Numbered from the stretch's first letter, positions 38,787-51,775 are shown. The stretch: 64,000 bases of DNA from Calliopsis andreniformis (GCF_051401765.1 NW_027480481.1:1612001-1676000), one strand, 5' to 3'. Notes: generated by a model from the sequence alone, not told the origin. Program-made: numbers and translations.

Positions 38787-39121
38787 AATCTTCTATCCTC
38801 AATCCTCAATCCTCAATCTTCAATCCTCAATACTCAATCTTCAATCCTCAATCTTCCATCCTCAATCCACAATACTCAATCCTCAATCGTCAGTCCTCAA
38901 TCCCCAATCCTCAATCTTCAATCCTCAACACACAATCCTCAATCCTCAATCCTCAATCCTCAATCCTCAGACCTCAAACATCAATACTCAGCCCTCAGTC
39001 CTCGTCCTCAATCCACAACACTCTATCCTCAATCCTCAATATTCAATCATCAATATTCAATCTCCTATCCTCAATCATCAATCCTCAATCCACAATCCTC
39101 AATCCTCAATCGTCAGTCCTC

Positions 39122-39317
39122 AAACCACAATCCCGAATCCTCAATCCTGAATCCTCAACCTTCAGCACTCAGTCCTCAACAATAAGTTGTCAATCTTCAA
39201 TCCTCAATGGAATATCCTCAGTTCAGAGATTTCAATACGCAATACTCGATCTGCAATCTTCAAATCTCAGTCTACAAACATCAATTCGCATCACTCAAAA
39301 CTCAACACTCAGTCCTC
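39122..39317 (+). repeat. Chimeric module A0/D
   Basis: Units 1-21 resemble A (AGCACTC, AACAATA, AGTTCAG, AATACGC, GATCTGC) and units 22-28 are those of D (AGTCTAC, AATTCGC, AAAACTC). The switch lies within or near the shared units 20-21 (39255-39268). The right flank is collinear with the sequence after D at 38221. Unit 13 is AATGGAA. Confidence 0.83.
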
Positions 39318-39553
39318 AACCTTCAGTCCTCAACCCTCAATCCTCAATCCTCAGTCCTCAGACCTCAAACCTCAATCCTCAACCCTCAGCCCTCATCGTC
39401 AATCCTCAATCCTCAATCCTCAATCCTCAATCCTCAATCCTCATTCTTCAAACCTCAATCCTCAATCCTCAGACCTCAAACATCAATACTCAACCCTCAG
39501 TCCTCGTCCTCAATCCACAACCCTCAATCCTCAACCCTGAACCATCAATCCTC

Positions 39554-39980
39554 AATACTCAACCATCTATCATCAATTCTCAATACTCAATAGAATATCC
39601 TCATTTCTCACGGTTCAATACTCAATCCACAATATTCAATAATCGAGCCTCAATCCTCAACCATCTATACTCAACACTCAATACCCAACACTCAGTCCTC
39701 TCTCTTCAATCCTCCATCCTCAACCCTCAATCCTCAAGCGTCAATCCTCAATCCTCAATCCTCAAACCTCAATCCTCAGTCCTCAAACCTCAATCCCGAA
39801 TCCTAAATCCTGAATCCTCAATCTTCAGCCCGCAGTCCTCAACAATCAATTGTCAATCCCCAATCCTCAATAGAATATCCTCAATTCGAAGTTTTCAATA
39901 CTCAATCCCCATTCTTCAATCTTCAAATCTCAATCCACGATAATCAATCCCCATCACTCAACCCTCAACACTCAGACCTC
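39554..39980 (+). repeat. Composite C+B1 (427 bp)
   Basis: C (39554-39742) has TATCATC at unit 3 and AACCATC at the unit usually reading AAACATC. B1 (39785-39980) has AATTCGA at unit 15. Confidence 0.86.
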
Positions 39981-40232
39981 AATCTTCAATCCTCAATACC
40001 CAATCCTCAATCTTCAATCCTTAATACCCAATCTTCAATCCTCAATCCTCAATTCTCAATCCTCGATACTCAAACCTCAATCGTCAATCCTCAATCCTCA
40101 ATCCCCAATCCTCAATCTTCAATCCTCAACCCTCAATCCTCAATCGTCAATCCTCAACCTTCAATCCTCAGTACTCAATCTTCAATCCTCAACCCTCAAT
40201 CCTCAATCCTCAACCCTCAATCCTCAGTCCTC

Positions 40233-40428
40233 AAAACTCAATCCCGAGTCCTCAATCCTGAATCCTCAATCTTCAGCCCTCAGTCCTCAACAATCAATTG
40301 TCAACGCTCAATCCTCAATAGAATATCCTCAATTCACAGTTTTCAATACTCAATCCCCATTCTTCAATCTTCAAATCTCAATTCACGATAATCAATTTCC
40401 ATCACTCAACCCTCAACACTCAGACCTC
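40233..40428 (+). repeat. Module B2
   Basis: This is the only B2 copy outside 3.3-7.8 kb. It opens AAAACTC, has AACGCTC at unit 11 and AATTTCC at unit 24, so it is a more diverged B2. Confidence 0.85.
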
Positions 40429-40639
40429 AATCTTCTATCCTCAATCCTCAATCCTCAATCTTCAATCCTCAATACTCAATCTTCAATCCTCAAACCTCAA
40501 TTCTCAATCCTCAATACTCAATCCTCAATCGTCAATCCTCAATCCCCAATCCTCAATCTTCAATCCTCAACACACAGTCCTCAATCCTCAATCCTCAATA
40601 TTCAATCCTCAATACTCAATCTTCAATCCTCAATCCTCA

Positions 40640-41600
40640 ATCCTCAATCCTCAATCCTCAATCCTCAATCCTCAATCTTCAATCCTCAATACTCAATCTT
40701 CAATCCCCAATCCTCAATCCTCAATCCTCAATCCTCAATCCTCAATCCTCAACCTTCAATCCTCAATCCTCACTCCTCAATCCTCAATCCTCAATCCTCA
40801 ATGTTCAATCCTCAATACCCAATCCTCAATCTTCAATCCTCAATTCTCAATCCTCAATCCTGAATCCTCAATCCTCAATCCTCAGTCCTCAAACCACAAT
40901 CCTGAATCCTCAATCCTGAATCCTCAACCTTCAGCACTCAGTCCACAACAATAAGTTGTCGATCCTCAATCCTCAATAGAATGTCCTAAGTTCAGAGCTT
41001 TCAATACGCAATACTCAATCTGCAATCTTCAAATCTCTATCCACAAACATCAATTCTCATCACTCAACCCTCAACACTCAGTCCCCAGTCCTCAATCTTC
41101 TATCCTCAATCCTCAATCCTCAATACTCAATCTTCTATCGTCAATCCTCACTCCTCAAACCTCAATTCCGTATCCTCAATCTTCAATCCTCAATAATCAT
41201 TCTCCAATCCTAGATCCTCAATCCCCAATCCTCAATCCTTAATCCTCAATCTTCAATCCTCAATCCCCAGTCCTCAATCTTCAATCCTCAATGCTCCATC
41301 CCCAATCCTCAATCCTTAATCCTCAGTCCTCAATCCTCAATCCTCAATCCTCAATACTCAATCTTCAATCGTCAATCCTCAGTCCTCAAACCTCAATTCT
41401 GAATCCTAAATCTTCAATCCTCAATAATCAATCTCCAATCCTAGATCCTCAATCCCCAATCCTTAACCCTTAATCCTCAATCTTCAATCCTCAACCTTCA
41501 ATCCTCAATACTCAATCTTCAATCCTCAATCCTCAATCCGCAATCCTCAATCCTCATTCTTCAATCCTCAGTACCCAATCCTCAATCTTCAATCCTCAAT
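40640..41600. repeat. Duplicated block, copy 1 (partner 43581-44541)
   Basis: About 0.96 kb matches 43581-44541 at an offset of 2,941 bp. It includes the A1 module at 40891 and the passage with TTAATCC and TTAACCC units near 41460. Confidence 0.78.
40891..41086 (+). repeat. Module A1, variant with TGTCCTA
   Basis: Unit 14 is TGTCCTA and unit 8 is AGTCCAC. Both changes are shared only with the copy at 43832. Confidence 0.87.
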
Positions 41601-42099
41601 CCTCAATCCTCAGTTCTCAATCCTCAATACCCAATCATCAATCTTCAATCCTCAATCCTCAATCCTCAATCCTCAATCCTCAGACCTCAAACATCAATAC
41701 TCTGCCCTCTGTCCACGTCCTCAATCCACAACACTCAATCCTCAATCCTCAATCTTCAATCATCAATATTCAATCTTCAATCCTCAATCCTCAATCCTCA
41801 ATCCTCAATCCTCAATCCTCAATCCTCAATCTTCAATCCTCAATACTCAATCTTCAAACCTCAATCCTCAATCCTCAATCCTCAATCCTCACTCTTCAAT
41901 CCTCAATATCCAATCCTCAATCTTCTATCCTGATCCCACAATCCTCAATTCTCAACCCTCAATCCTCAGTCCTCAGTCCTCAAACCTCAATCCCCAACCC
42001 TCAGCCCTCATCCTCAATCCTCAATCCTCAGTCTTCAATCCTGAATCCTCAATCCTCAATCCTCAATCCTCAATCCTCAATCCTCAATCCTCAGTCCTC
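41087..42099. repeat. Heptamer stretch between A1 and A2
   Basis: Variant heptamers. Near 41695-41740 lies a distinctive passage with TGCCCTC and TGTCCAC that is repeated at about 50225 and in altered form at 56218. No module is present. Confidence 0.8.
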
Positions 42100-42295
42100 A
42101 AACCACAATCCTGAATGCTCAATCCTGAATCCTCAACCTCCAGCACTCAGTGCTCAACAATAAGTTGTCGATCCTCAATCCTCAATAGAATATCCTCACT
42201 TCAGAGCTTTCAATACGCAATGCTCAATCTGCAATCTCCAAATCTCTATCCACAAACATCAATTCTCATCACTCAACCCTCAACACTCAGTCCCC
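42100..42295 (+). repeat. Module A2
   Basis: This is the first A2 copy. A2 has AACCTCC at unit 6, AGTGCTC at unit 8, TATCCTC and ACTTCAG at units 14-15 and AATGCTC at unit 18. This copy has AATGCTC at unit 3 like 49666 and 50630. Confidence 0.87.
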
Positions 42296-42818
42296 AATCC
42301 TCAATCTTCAATCCTCAATCCTCAATCCTCAATCCTCAATCCTCAATGCTCAGTCTTCAATCCTCAATACTCAATCTTCAACCCTCAATCCTGGATCCTC
42401 AATCCTCAATCTTCATACCTCAATCCTCAATCCTCAATCCTCAATCCTCATTCTTCAATCCTCAATACCCAATCCTCAATCCTCAATCCTCAATCTTCAA
42501 TCTTCAATTCTCAATCCTCAATCCTCAGTCCTCAGTCCTCAAACCTCTATCCTCAACCCTCAGCCCTCATCGTCGATCCTCAATCCTCAATCCTCAATCC
42601 CCAATCCTCAATCTTCAATCCTCAATACTCAATCTTCAATCCTCAATCCTCAATCTTCAATCCTCAATACTCAGTCTTCAATCCTCAATCCTCAATCCTC
42701 AATCCTCATTCTTCAATCCTCAATCCTCAATCCTCAGACCTCAAACATCAATACTCAACCCTCAGTCCTCGTCCTCAATCCACAACCCTCAATCCTCAAC
42801 CCTGAACCATCAATCCTC

Positions 42819-43245
42819 AATACTCAACCATCTATCCTCAATTCTCAATACTCAATAGAATATCCTGAATTCTCACGGTTCAATACTCAATCCACAATAT
42901 TCAATAATCGAACCTCAATCCTCAAACATCTATTCTCAACACTCAATCCCCAACACTCAGTCCTCTCTCTTCAATCCTCCATCCTCAACCCTCAATACTC
43001 AAGCGTCAATCCTCAATCCTCAATCCTCAACCCTCAATCCTCAGTCCTCAAACCTCAATCCCGAATCCTCAATACTGAATCCTCAATCTTCAGCCCGCAG
43101 TCCTCAACAATCAATTGTCAATCCCCAATCCTCAATAGAATATCCTCAATTCACAGTTTTCAATACTCAATCCCCATTCTTCGATCTTCAAATCTCAATC
43201 CACGATAATCAATCCCCATCACTCAACCCTCAACACTCGGACCTC
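42819..43245 (+). repeat. Composite C+B1 (427 bp)
   Basis: C (42819-43007) has AATACTC before AAGCGTC. B1 (43050-43245) has AATTCAC at unit 15 and ends GGACCTC, shared with the copy at 44986. Confidence 0.87.
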
Positions 43246-43831
43246 AATCTTCAATCCTCAATCCTCAATCCTCAATCTTCAATCCTCAATACCCAATCTT
43301 CAATCCTCAATCCTCAATTCTCAATCCTCAATACTCAAACCTCAATCGTCAATCCTCAACCCCAATCCTCAATCTTCAATCCTCAACCCTCAATCCTGAA
43401 TCCTCAATCCTCAACCTTCAATCCTCAATACTCAATCTTCAATCCTCGATCCTCAATCCTCAATCCTCAACCCTCATCCTCAATCCTCAATCCTGAATCC
43501 TCAATCCTCAATGTTCAATCCTCAATACTCAGTCTTCGATCATCAATCATCAATACTCAATCCTCAATCCTCAATCCTCAATCATCAATCCTCAATCCTC
43601 AATCCTCAATCCTCAATCTTCAATCCTCAATACTCAATCTTCAATCCCCAATCCTCAATCCTCAATCCTCAATCCTCAATCCTCAATCCTCAACCTTCAA
43701 TCCTCAATCCTCACTCCTCAATCCTCAATCCTCAATCCTCAATGTTCAATCCTCAATACCCAATCCTCAATCTTCAATCCTCAATTCTCAATCCTCAATC
43801 CTGAATCCTCAATCCTCAATCCTCAGTCCTC

Positions 43832-44027
43832 AAACCACAATCCTGAATCCTCAATCCTGAATCCTCAACCTTCAGCACTCAGTCCACAACAATAAGTTGT
43901 CGATCCTCAATCCTCAATAGAATGTCCTAAGTTCAGAGCTTTCAATACGCAATACTCAATCTGCAATCTTCAAATCTCTATCCACAAACATCAATTCTCA
44001 TCACTCAACCCTCAACACTCAGTCCCC
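43832..44027 (+). repeat. Module A1, variant with TGTCCTA
   Basis: It is the second of the TGTCCTA pair and the rightmost A1 of the window; A modules further right are A2. Confidence 0.87.
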
Positions 44028-44985
44028 AGTCCTCAATCTTCTATCCTCAATCCTCAATCCTCAATACTCAATCTTCTATCGTCAATCCTCACTCCTCAAA
44101 CCTCAATTCCGTATCCTCAATCTTCAATCCTCAATAATCAATCTCCAATCCTAGATCCTCAATCCCCAATCCTCAATCTTTAATCCTCAATCTTCAATCC
44201 TCAATCCCCAGTCCTCAATCTTCGATCCTCAATGCTCCATCCCCAATCCTCAATCCTTAACCCTCAGTCCTCAATCCTCAATCCTCAATCCTCAATACTC
44301 AATCTTCAATCGTCAATCCTCAGTCCTCAAACCTCAATTCTGAATACTAAATCTTCAATCCTCAATAATCAATCTCCAATCCTAGATCCTCAATCCCCAA
44401 TCCTTAACCCTTAATCCTCAATCTTCAAACCTCAACCTTCAATCCTCAATACTCAATCTTCAATCCTCAATCCTCAATCCGCAATCCTCAATCCTCATTC
44501 TTCAATCCTCAATACCCAATCCTCAATCTTCAATCCTCAATCCTCAATCCTCAATCCTCAATCCTCAATGCTCAATCTTCAATCCTCAATACTCAATCTT
44601 CAACCCTCAATCCTGGATCCTCAATCCTCAATCTTCATACCTCAATCCTCAATCCTCAATCCTCAATCCTCATTCTTCAATCCTCAATACCCAATCCTCA
44701 ATCCTCAATCCTCAATCTTCAATCTTCAATTCTCAATCCTCAATCCTCAGTCCTCAGTCCTCAAACCTCTATCCTCAACCCTCAGCCCTCATCGTCGATC
44801 CTCAATCCTCAATCCTCAATCCCCAATCCTCAATCTTCAATCCTCAATACTCAATCTTCAATCCTCAATCCTCGATCTTCAATCCTCAATACTCAGTCTT
44901 CAATCCTCAATCCTCAATCCTCAATCCTCATTCTTCAATCCTCAATCCTCAATCCTCAATCCTCAACCCTCAATCCTCAGTCCTC

Positions 44986-45181
44986 AAACCTCAATCCCGA
45001 ATCCTCAATCCTGAATCCTCAATCTTCAGCCCGCAGTCCTCAACAATCAATTGTCAATCCCCAATCCTCAATAGAATATCCTCAATTCACAGTTTTCAAT
45101 ACTCAATCCCCATTCTTCGATCTTCAAATCTCAATCCACGATAATCAATCCCCATCACTCAACCCTCAACACTCGGACCTC
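44986..45181 (+). repeat. Module B1
   Basis: This B1 ends GGACCTC like the copy at 43050, 1,936 bp to the left. It also belongs to a block shared with 51580 at 6,594 bp. There is no C in front of it. Confidence 0.86.
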
Positions 45182-45627
45182 AATCTTCAATCCTCAATCC
45201 TCAATCCTCAATCTTCAATCCTCAATACCCAATCTGCAATCCTCAATCCTCAATTCTCAATCCTCAATACTCAAACCTCAATCGTCAATCCTCAACCCCA
45301 ATCCTCAATCTTCAATCCTCAACCCTCAATCCTGAATCCTCAATCCTCAACCTTCAATCCTCAATACTCAATCTTCAATCCTCGATCCTCAATCCTCAAT
45401 CCTCAACCCTCATCCTCAATCCTCAATCCTGAATCCTCAATCCTCAATGTTCAATCCTCAATACTCAGTCTTCGATCATCAATCATCAATACTCAATCCT
45501 CAATCCTCAATCCTCAATCATCAATCCTCAATCCTCAATCATCAACCTTCAATCCTCAATACTCAATCTTCAATCCTCAATACTCAATCCTCAATATTCA
45601 ACACACAACCATCAACCATCAGTTCTC

Positions 45628-46054
45628 AATACTCAACCATCAATCCTCAATTCTCAATACTCAATAGAATATCCTGAATTCTCATGATTCAATACTCAAT
45701 CCACAATATTCAATAATCAAATCTCGATCCTCAAACATCAATTCTCAACACTCAATCCTCAACACTCGGTCCTCTCTCTTCAATCCTCCATCCTCAATTC
45801 TCTATCCCCAAGCGTCAATCCTCAATCCTCAATACTCAACCCTCAATCCTCAGTCCTCAAACCTCAATTCCGAATCCTCAATCCTGAATGCTCAATCTTC
45901 ATCCCTCAGTCCGCAACAATTAATTGTCAATCCTCAATCCTCAATAGGATATACTCAATTTACAGTTTTCAATACTGAATCCCCAATCTTCAATCTCCAA
46001 ATCTCAATCCACAGACATCAATTCTCATCACTCGACCCTCAACACTCAGTCCTC
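45628..46054 (+). repeat. Composite C+E2 (427 bp)
   Basis: C (45628-45816) is a variant with ATGATTC in place of ACGGTTC and AAATCTC, GATCCTC inside. E2 (45859-46054) has AATAGGA at unit 13 and AATTTAC at unit 15. The same composite recurs at 52222, 6,594 bp away. Confidence 0.86.
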
Positions 46055-46145
46055 AATCTTCAATCCTCAATCCTCAATCCTCAATCTTCAATCCTCCATA
46101 CTCAATCTTCGATCCTCAATCCTCAATCCTCAATCCTCAGTCCTC

Positions 46146-46341
46146 AAACCACAATCCTGAATCCTCAATCCTGAATCATCAACCTCCAGCACTCAGTGCT
46201 CAACAATAAGTTATCGATCCTCAATCCTCAATAGAATATCCTCACTTCAGAGCTTTCAATACGCAATGCTCAATCTGCAATCTTCAAATCTCTATCCACA
46301 AACATCAATTCTCAACACTCAACCCTCAACACTCAGTCCCC
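46146..46341 (+). repeat. Module A2
   Basis: This copy has AATCATC at unit 5 and AGTTATC at unit 10, shared with 56993 and 59578 only. Confidence 0.87.
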
Positions 46342-46565
46342 AATCCTCAATCTTCAATCCTCGATCCTCAATCCTCAATCCTCAACCCTCAATCCTCAAT
46401 CCTCAATCTTCAATCCACAATAGTCAATCCTCAATCCTCAATCCTCAATCCTCAATCCTCAATCCTCAATGTTCAATCCTCAATACCCAATCATCAATCT
46501 TCAATCCTCAATCCTCAATCCTCAATCCTCAATCCTCAATCCTCAATCCTCAATCCTCAGTCCTC

Positions 46566-46761
46566 TAACCACAATCCTGAATCCTCAATCCTGAAGCCTC
46601 AACCTCCAGCACTCAGTGCTCAACAATAAGTTGTCGATCCTCAATCCTCAATAGAATATCCTCACTTCAGAGTTTTCAATACGCAATGCTCAATCTGCAA
46701 TCTTCAAATCTCTATCCACAAACATCAATTCTCTTCACTCAACCCTCAACACTCAGTCCCC
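46566..46761 (+). repeat. Module A2
   Basis: It starts 420 bp (60 heptamers) after the previous A2. It has AAGCCTC at unit 5 and AGTTTTC instead of AGCTTTC at unit 16. Confidence 0.87.
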
Positions 46762-48582
46762 AATCCTCAATCTTCAATCCTCAATCCTCAATCCTCAATC
46801 CTCAATCCTCAATCCTCAATCTTCAATCCTCAATACACAATCTTCAATCCTCCATACTCAATCTTCAATCCTCAATCCTCAATCATCAATCCTCAATCCT
46901 CAATCCTCTGTCATCAATCCTCAATCTTCAATACTCAATCCTCAATCCTCAGTCCTCAATCCTCAATCCTCAGTCCTAAATCCACAATCATCAATCCTCA
47001 ATCTTCAATACTCAATCCTCAATCCTCAATCCTCAATCCTCAATACTCGATCTTCAATCCTCAATCCTCAATCCTCAATCCTCAACCCTCAGCCCTCATC
47101 CTCAATCCTCAATTCTGAATCCCCAAACCTCAATCTTCAATCCTTAATACTCAGTCTTCAATCCTCAATCCTCAAGCCTCAATCCTCAATCCCCAATCCT
47201 CAATTCTCAATCCTAAATCCTCAACCCTCAGCCCTCATCCTCAGCCCTCAATCCTGAATCCTCAATCCTCAATCCTCAATCTTCAATTCTCAATACTCAG
47301 TCTTCAATCCTCAATCCTCAACCCTCAACCCTCAGCCCTCATCCTCAATCCTCAATCCTGAATCCCCAAACCTCAATCTTCAATCCTTAATACTCAGTCT
47401 TCAATCCTCAATCCTCAATCCTCAATCCTCAATCCCCAATCCTCAATTCTCAATCCTAAATCCTCAACCCTCAGCCCTCATCCTCAGTCCTCAATCCTGA
47501 ATCATCAATCTTCAATCCTCAATACTCAATATTCAATCCTCAGTCCTCAATCCTCAATCCTCAATCCTCAATCCTCAATCCTCAATCATCAAACCTCAAT
47601 CTTCAATCCTCAATCCTCAAACCTCAATCCTCAATCCTCAATCCTCAATCCTCACTCTTCAATCCTCAAGACTCAATCTTCAATCCTCAATACTCAATCT
47701 TCAATCCTCAATACTCAATCATCAATCCTCAACACTCAATCCTCAATAATCAATCCTCAATCCTCAATCTTCAATCCTCAATGCTCAATCCTCAATCGTC
47801 AATCTTCAATCCTCAATACTCAATCTTCAATACTCAATCCTCAATGCTCAATCCTCAATCCTCATTCTTCAATCCTCAATACCCAATCCTCAATCTTCTA
47901 TCCTCAATCCTCAATCCTCAATTCTCAATCCCCAATCCTCAGTCCTCAGTCCTCAAACCACAATCCTCAACCCTCAGCCCTCATCGACAATCCTCAATCC
48001 TCAATCCTCAATCCTCAATGTTCCATCCTCAATACTCAGTCTTCAACCCTCAATACTCAATCACCAATCCTCAATCCTCAATCCTCAATCGTCGATCCTC
48101 AATCCTCAATCTTCAAACCTCAATGCTCAATCCTCAATCGTCAAACTTCAATCCTCAATACTCAATCTTAAATATTCAATCCTCCATGCTCAATCCTCAA
48201 TCCTCATTCTTCGATCCTCGATACCCAATCCTCAATCTTCAATCCTCAATCCTCAATCCTCAATCCTCAATCGTCAATCCTCGATCCTCAATCTTCAATC
48301 CTTAGTCCCAAATCCTCAGACTTCAATCCTCAATCCTCAACCATCAATCTTCAATCCTCAATACTCAATCTTCAATCCTCAATCCTCAATCCTCAATCCT
48401 CAATCCTCAATACTTATTTTTCAATCCTCAATACCCAATCATCAATCTTCAATCCTCAATCCTCAATCCTTAATCCTCAATTCTCAATCCTCAATCCTCA
48501 GACCTCAAACATCAATACTCAATCCTCAGTTCTCGTCCTCAATCCACAACCCTCAATCCTCAACCCTCAACCATCAATTCTC
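46762..48582. repeat. Heptamer stretch between A2 and C
   Basis: No module is present. A passage with AACCCTC, AGCCCTC, AATTCTG and AATCCCC near 47080-47240 is followed by a closely similar one near 47325-47480, a local tandem repeat of about 245 bp. The region from 47780 carries AATGCTC and AATCGTC units. Confidence 0.78.
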
Positions 48583-48771
48583 AATACTCAACCATCTATC
48601 CTCAATTCTCAATACTGAATAGAATATCCTGAATTCTCACGGTACAATACTCAATCCACAATATTCAATAATCAAGCCTCAATCCTCAAACATCTATTCT
48701 CAACACTCAGTCCCCAACACTCAGTCCTCTCTCTTCAATCCTCCATCCTCAACCCTCAATCCTCAAGCGTC
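48583..48771 (+). repeat. Module C, not joined to B, E or A
   Basis: A complete 189-bp C with AATACTG before AATAGAA and ACGGTAC in place of ACGGTTC. The next module starts 566 bp later, so this copy lacks the usual 231-bp partner. Confidence 0.86.
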
Positions 48772-49148
48772 AATCCTCAATCCTCAATTCTCAATCCTCA
48801 ATCCTCAGTCCTCAGTCCTCAAACCTCAATCCTCAACCCTCAGCCCTCATCCTGAATCCTCAATCCTCAGTCTTCAATCCTCAATCCTCAATCGTCAATA
48901 CTCAATCTTCAATCGTCAATCCTCAGTCCTCAAACCTCAATTCTGAATCCTCAATCTTCAATCCTCAATAATCAACCTCCAATCCTAGATCCTCAATCCC
49001 CAATCCTCAATCCTTAGTCCTCAATCTTCAATCCTCAATCCCCAGTCCTCAATCTTCAATCCTCAATGCTCCATCCTCAATTCTCAATCCTCGTTCCTCA
49101 ATCCTCAATCCTCAATCCTCAATCCTCAATCCTAAACCGTCAGTCCTC

Positions 49149-49344
49149 AAACCTCAATCCCTAATCCTCAACCCTGAATCCCCAATATTCAGCACTCAGT
49201 CCTCAACAATCAGTTGTCAATCGTCAATCCTCAATAGAATATCCTCAATTCGCAGTTTTCAATACTCAATACACGATCTGCAATCTTCAAATGTCTACCC
49301 ACAAATATCAATTCTCATCACCCAACCCTCAACACTCAGTCCCC
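49149..49344 (+). repeat. Module F, intermediate between B/E and A
   Basis: This is the only copy of its kind. Units 9-16 follow B or E (AACAATC, AATTCGC, AGTTTTC), while units 7, 10 and 19-28 follow A (AGCACTC, AGTTGTC, GATCTGC, AATTCTC, AGTCCCC). Its own changes include AAATGTC, TACCCAC and ATCACCC. It could be an old intermediate or an old hybrid. Confidence 0.82.
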
Positions 49345-49665
49345 AATCCTCAATCTTCAATCCTCAATCCTCAATCCTCAATCCTCAATCCTCAATCTTC
49401 AATCCTCAATACTCAATCTTCAAACCTCAATCCTCAATCCTCAATCCTCAATCCTCACTCTTCAATCCTCAATATCCAATCCTCAATCTTCTATCCTGAT
49501 CCCTCAATCCTCAATTCTCAACCCTCAATCCTCAGTCCTCAGTCCTCAAACCTCAATCCCCAACCCTCAGCCCTCATCCTCAATCCTCAATCCTCAGTCT
49601 TCAATCCTGAATCCTCAATCCTCAATCCTCAATCCTCAATCCTCAACCCTCAATCCTCAGTCCTC

Positions 49666-49861
49666 AAACCACAATCCTGAATGCTCAATCCTGAATCCTC
49701 AACCTCCTGCACTCAGTGCTCAACAATAAGTTGTCGATCCTCAATCCTCAATAGAATATCCTCACTTCAGAGCTTTCAATACGCAATGCTCAATCTGCAA
49801 TCTTCAAATCTCTATCCACAAACATCAATTCTCATCACTCAACCCTCAACACTCAGTCCCC
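49666..49861 (+). repeat. Module A2
   Basis: This is an A2 copy of the 42100 type with TGCACTC in place of AGCACTC at unit 7. It lies 964 bp before the next A2, which has nearly the same left flank. Confidence 0.87.
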
Positions 49862-50629
49862 AATCCTCAATCTTCAATCCTCAATCCTCAATCCTCAATC
49901 CTCAATCCTCAATCTTCAATCCTCAATACACAATCTTCAATCCTCAATCCTGGATCCTCAATCCTCAATCTTCATACCTCAATCCTCAATACTCAATCCT
50001 CAATCCTCAATCCTCAATCCTCAACCTTCAATCCTCAATACTCAATCTTCAATCCTCAATCCTCAATCCGCAATCCTCAATCCTCATTCTTCAATCCTCA
50101 ATACCCAATCCTCAATCTTCAATCCTCAATCCTCAATCCTCAGTTCTCAATCCTCAATACCCAATCATCAATCTTCAATCCTCAATCCTCAATCCTCAAT
50201 CCTCAATCCTCAGACCTCAAACATCAATACTCTGCCCTCTGTCCACGTCCTCAATCCACAACACTCAATCCTCAATCCTCAATCTTCAATCATCAATATT
50301 CAATCTTCAATCCTCAATCCTCAATCCTCAATCCTCAATCCTCAATCCTCAATCCTCAATCTTCAATCCTCAATACTCAATCTTCAAACCTCAATCCTCA
50401 ATCCTCAATCCTCAATCCTCACTCTTCAATCCTCAATATCCAATCCTCAATCTTCTATCCTGATCCCTCAATCCTCAATTCTCAACCCTCAATCCTCAGT
50501 CCTCAGTCCTCAAACCTCAATCCCCAACCCTCAGCCCTCATCCTCAATCCTCAATCCTCAGTCTTCAATCCTGAATCCTCAATCCTCAATCCTCAATCCT
50601 CAATCCTCAATCCTCAATCCTCAGTCCTC

Positions 50630-50825
50630 AAACCACAATCCTGAATGCTCAATCCTGAATCCTCAACCTCCAGCACTCAGTGCTCAACAATAAGTTGTCG
50701 ATCCTCAATCCTCAATAGAATATCCTCACTTCAGAGCTTTCAATACGCAATGCTCAATCTGCAATCTTCAAATCTCTATCCACAAACATCAATTCTCATC
50801 ACTTAACCCTCAACACTCAGTCCCC
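50630..50825 (+). repeat. Module A2
   Basis: It opens the second copy of the 8,530-bp-offset block. Unit 26 reads AACCCTC after ATCACTT, a single change from 42100. Confidence 0.87.
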
Positions 50826-51348
50826 AATCCTCAATCTTCAATCCTCAATCCTCAATCCTCAATCCTCAATCCTCAATGCTCAATCTTCAATCCTCAATAC
50901 TCAATCTTCAACCCTCAATCCTGGATCCTCAATCCTCAATCTTCATACCTCAATCCTCAATCCTCAATCCTCAATCCTCATTCTTCAATCCTCAATACCC
51001 AATCCTCAATCCTCAATCGTCAATCTTCAATCTTCAATTCTCAATCCTCAATCCTCAGTCCTCAGTCCTCAAACCTCTATCCTCAACCCTCAGCCCTCAT
51101 CGTCGATCCTCAATCCTCAATCCTCAATCCCCAATCCTCAATCTTCAATCCTCAATACTCAATCTTCAATCCTCAATCCTCAATCTTCAATCCTCAATAC
51201 TCAGTCTTCAATCCTCAATCCTCAATCCTCAATCCTCATTCTTCAATCCTCAATCCTCAATCCTCAGACCTCAAACATCAATACTCAACCCTCAGTCCTC
51301 GTCCTCAATCCACAACCCTCAATCCTCAACCCTGAACCATCAATCCTC

Positions 51349-51775
51349 AATACTCAACCATCTATCCTCAATTCTCAATACTCAATAGAATATCCTGAAT
51401 TCTCACGGTTCAATACTCAATCCACAATATTCAATAATCGAACCTCAATCCTCAAACATCTATTCTCAACACTCAATCCCCAACACTCAGTCCTCTCTCT
51501 TCAATCCTCCATCCTCAACCCTCAATAGTCAAGCGTCAATCCTCAATCCTCAATCCTCAACCCTCAATCCTCAGTCCTCAAACCTCAATCCCGAATCCTC
51601 AATCCTGAATCCTCAATCTTCAGCCCGCAGTCCTCAACAATCAATTGTCAATCCCCAATCCTCAATAGAATATCCTCAATTCACAGTTTTCAATACTCAA
51701 TCCCCATTCTTCAATCTTCAAATCTCAATCCACGATAATCAATCCCCATCACTCAACCCTCAACACTCAGACCTC
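51349..51775 (+). repeat. Composite C+B1 (427 bp)
   Basis: C (51349-51537) has AATAGTC before AAGCGTC where its partner at 42819 has AATACTC. B1 (51580-51775) ends AGACCTC, not GGACCTC. Confidence 0.87.

Larger units (their letters stand above)
42100..43500. repeat. Duplicated block, copy 1 (partner 50630-52030)
   Basis: A2 (42100), C (42819) and B1 (43050) each recur exactly 8,530 bp to the right, with matching sequence between. The segment around the A2 module also recurs at 49666 (offset 7,566 bp). Confidence 0.82.

Noticed and set aside
39122..39317. Site of insertion of a mobile element
   Set aside because: The change of character is a switch between two known module types inside shared units; there are no terminal repeats, target-site duplications or foreign sequence.
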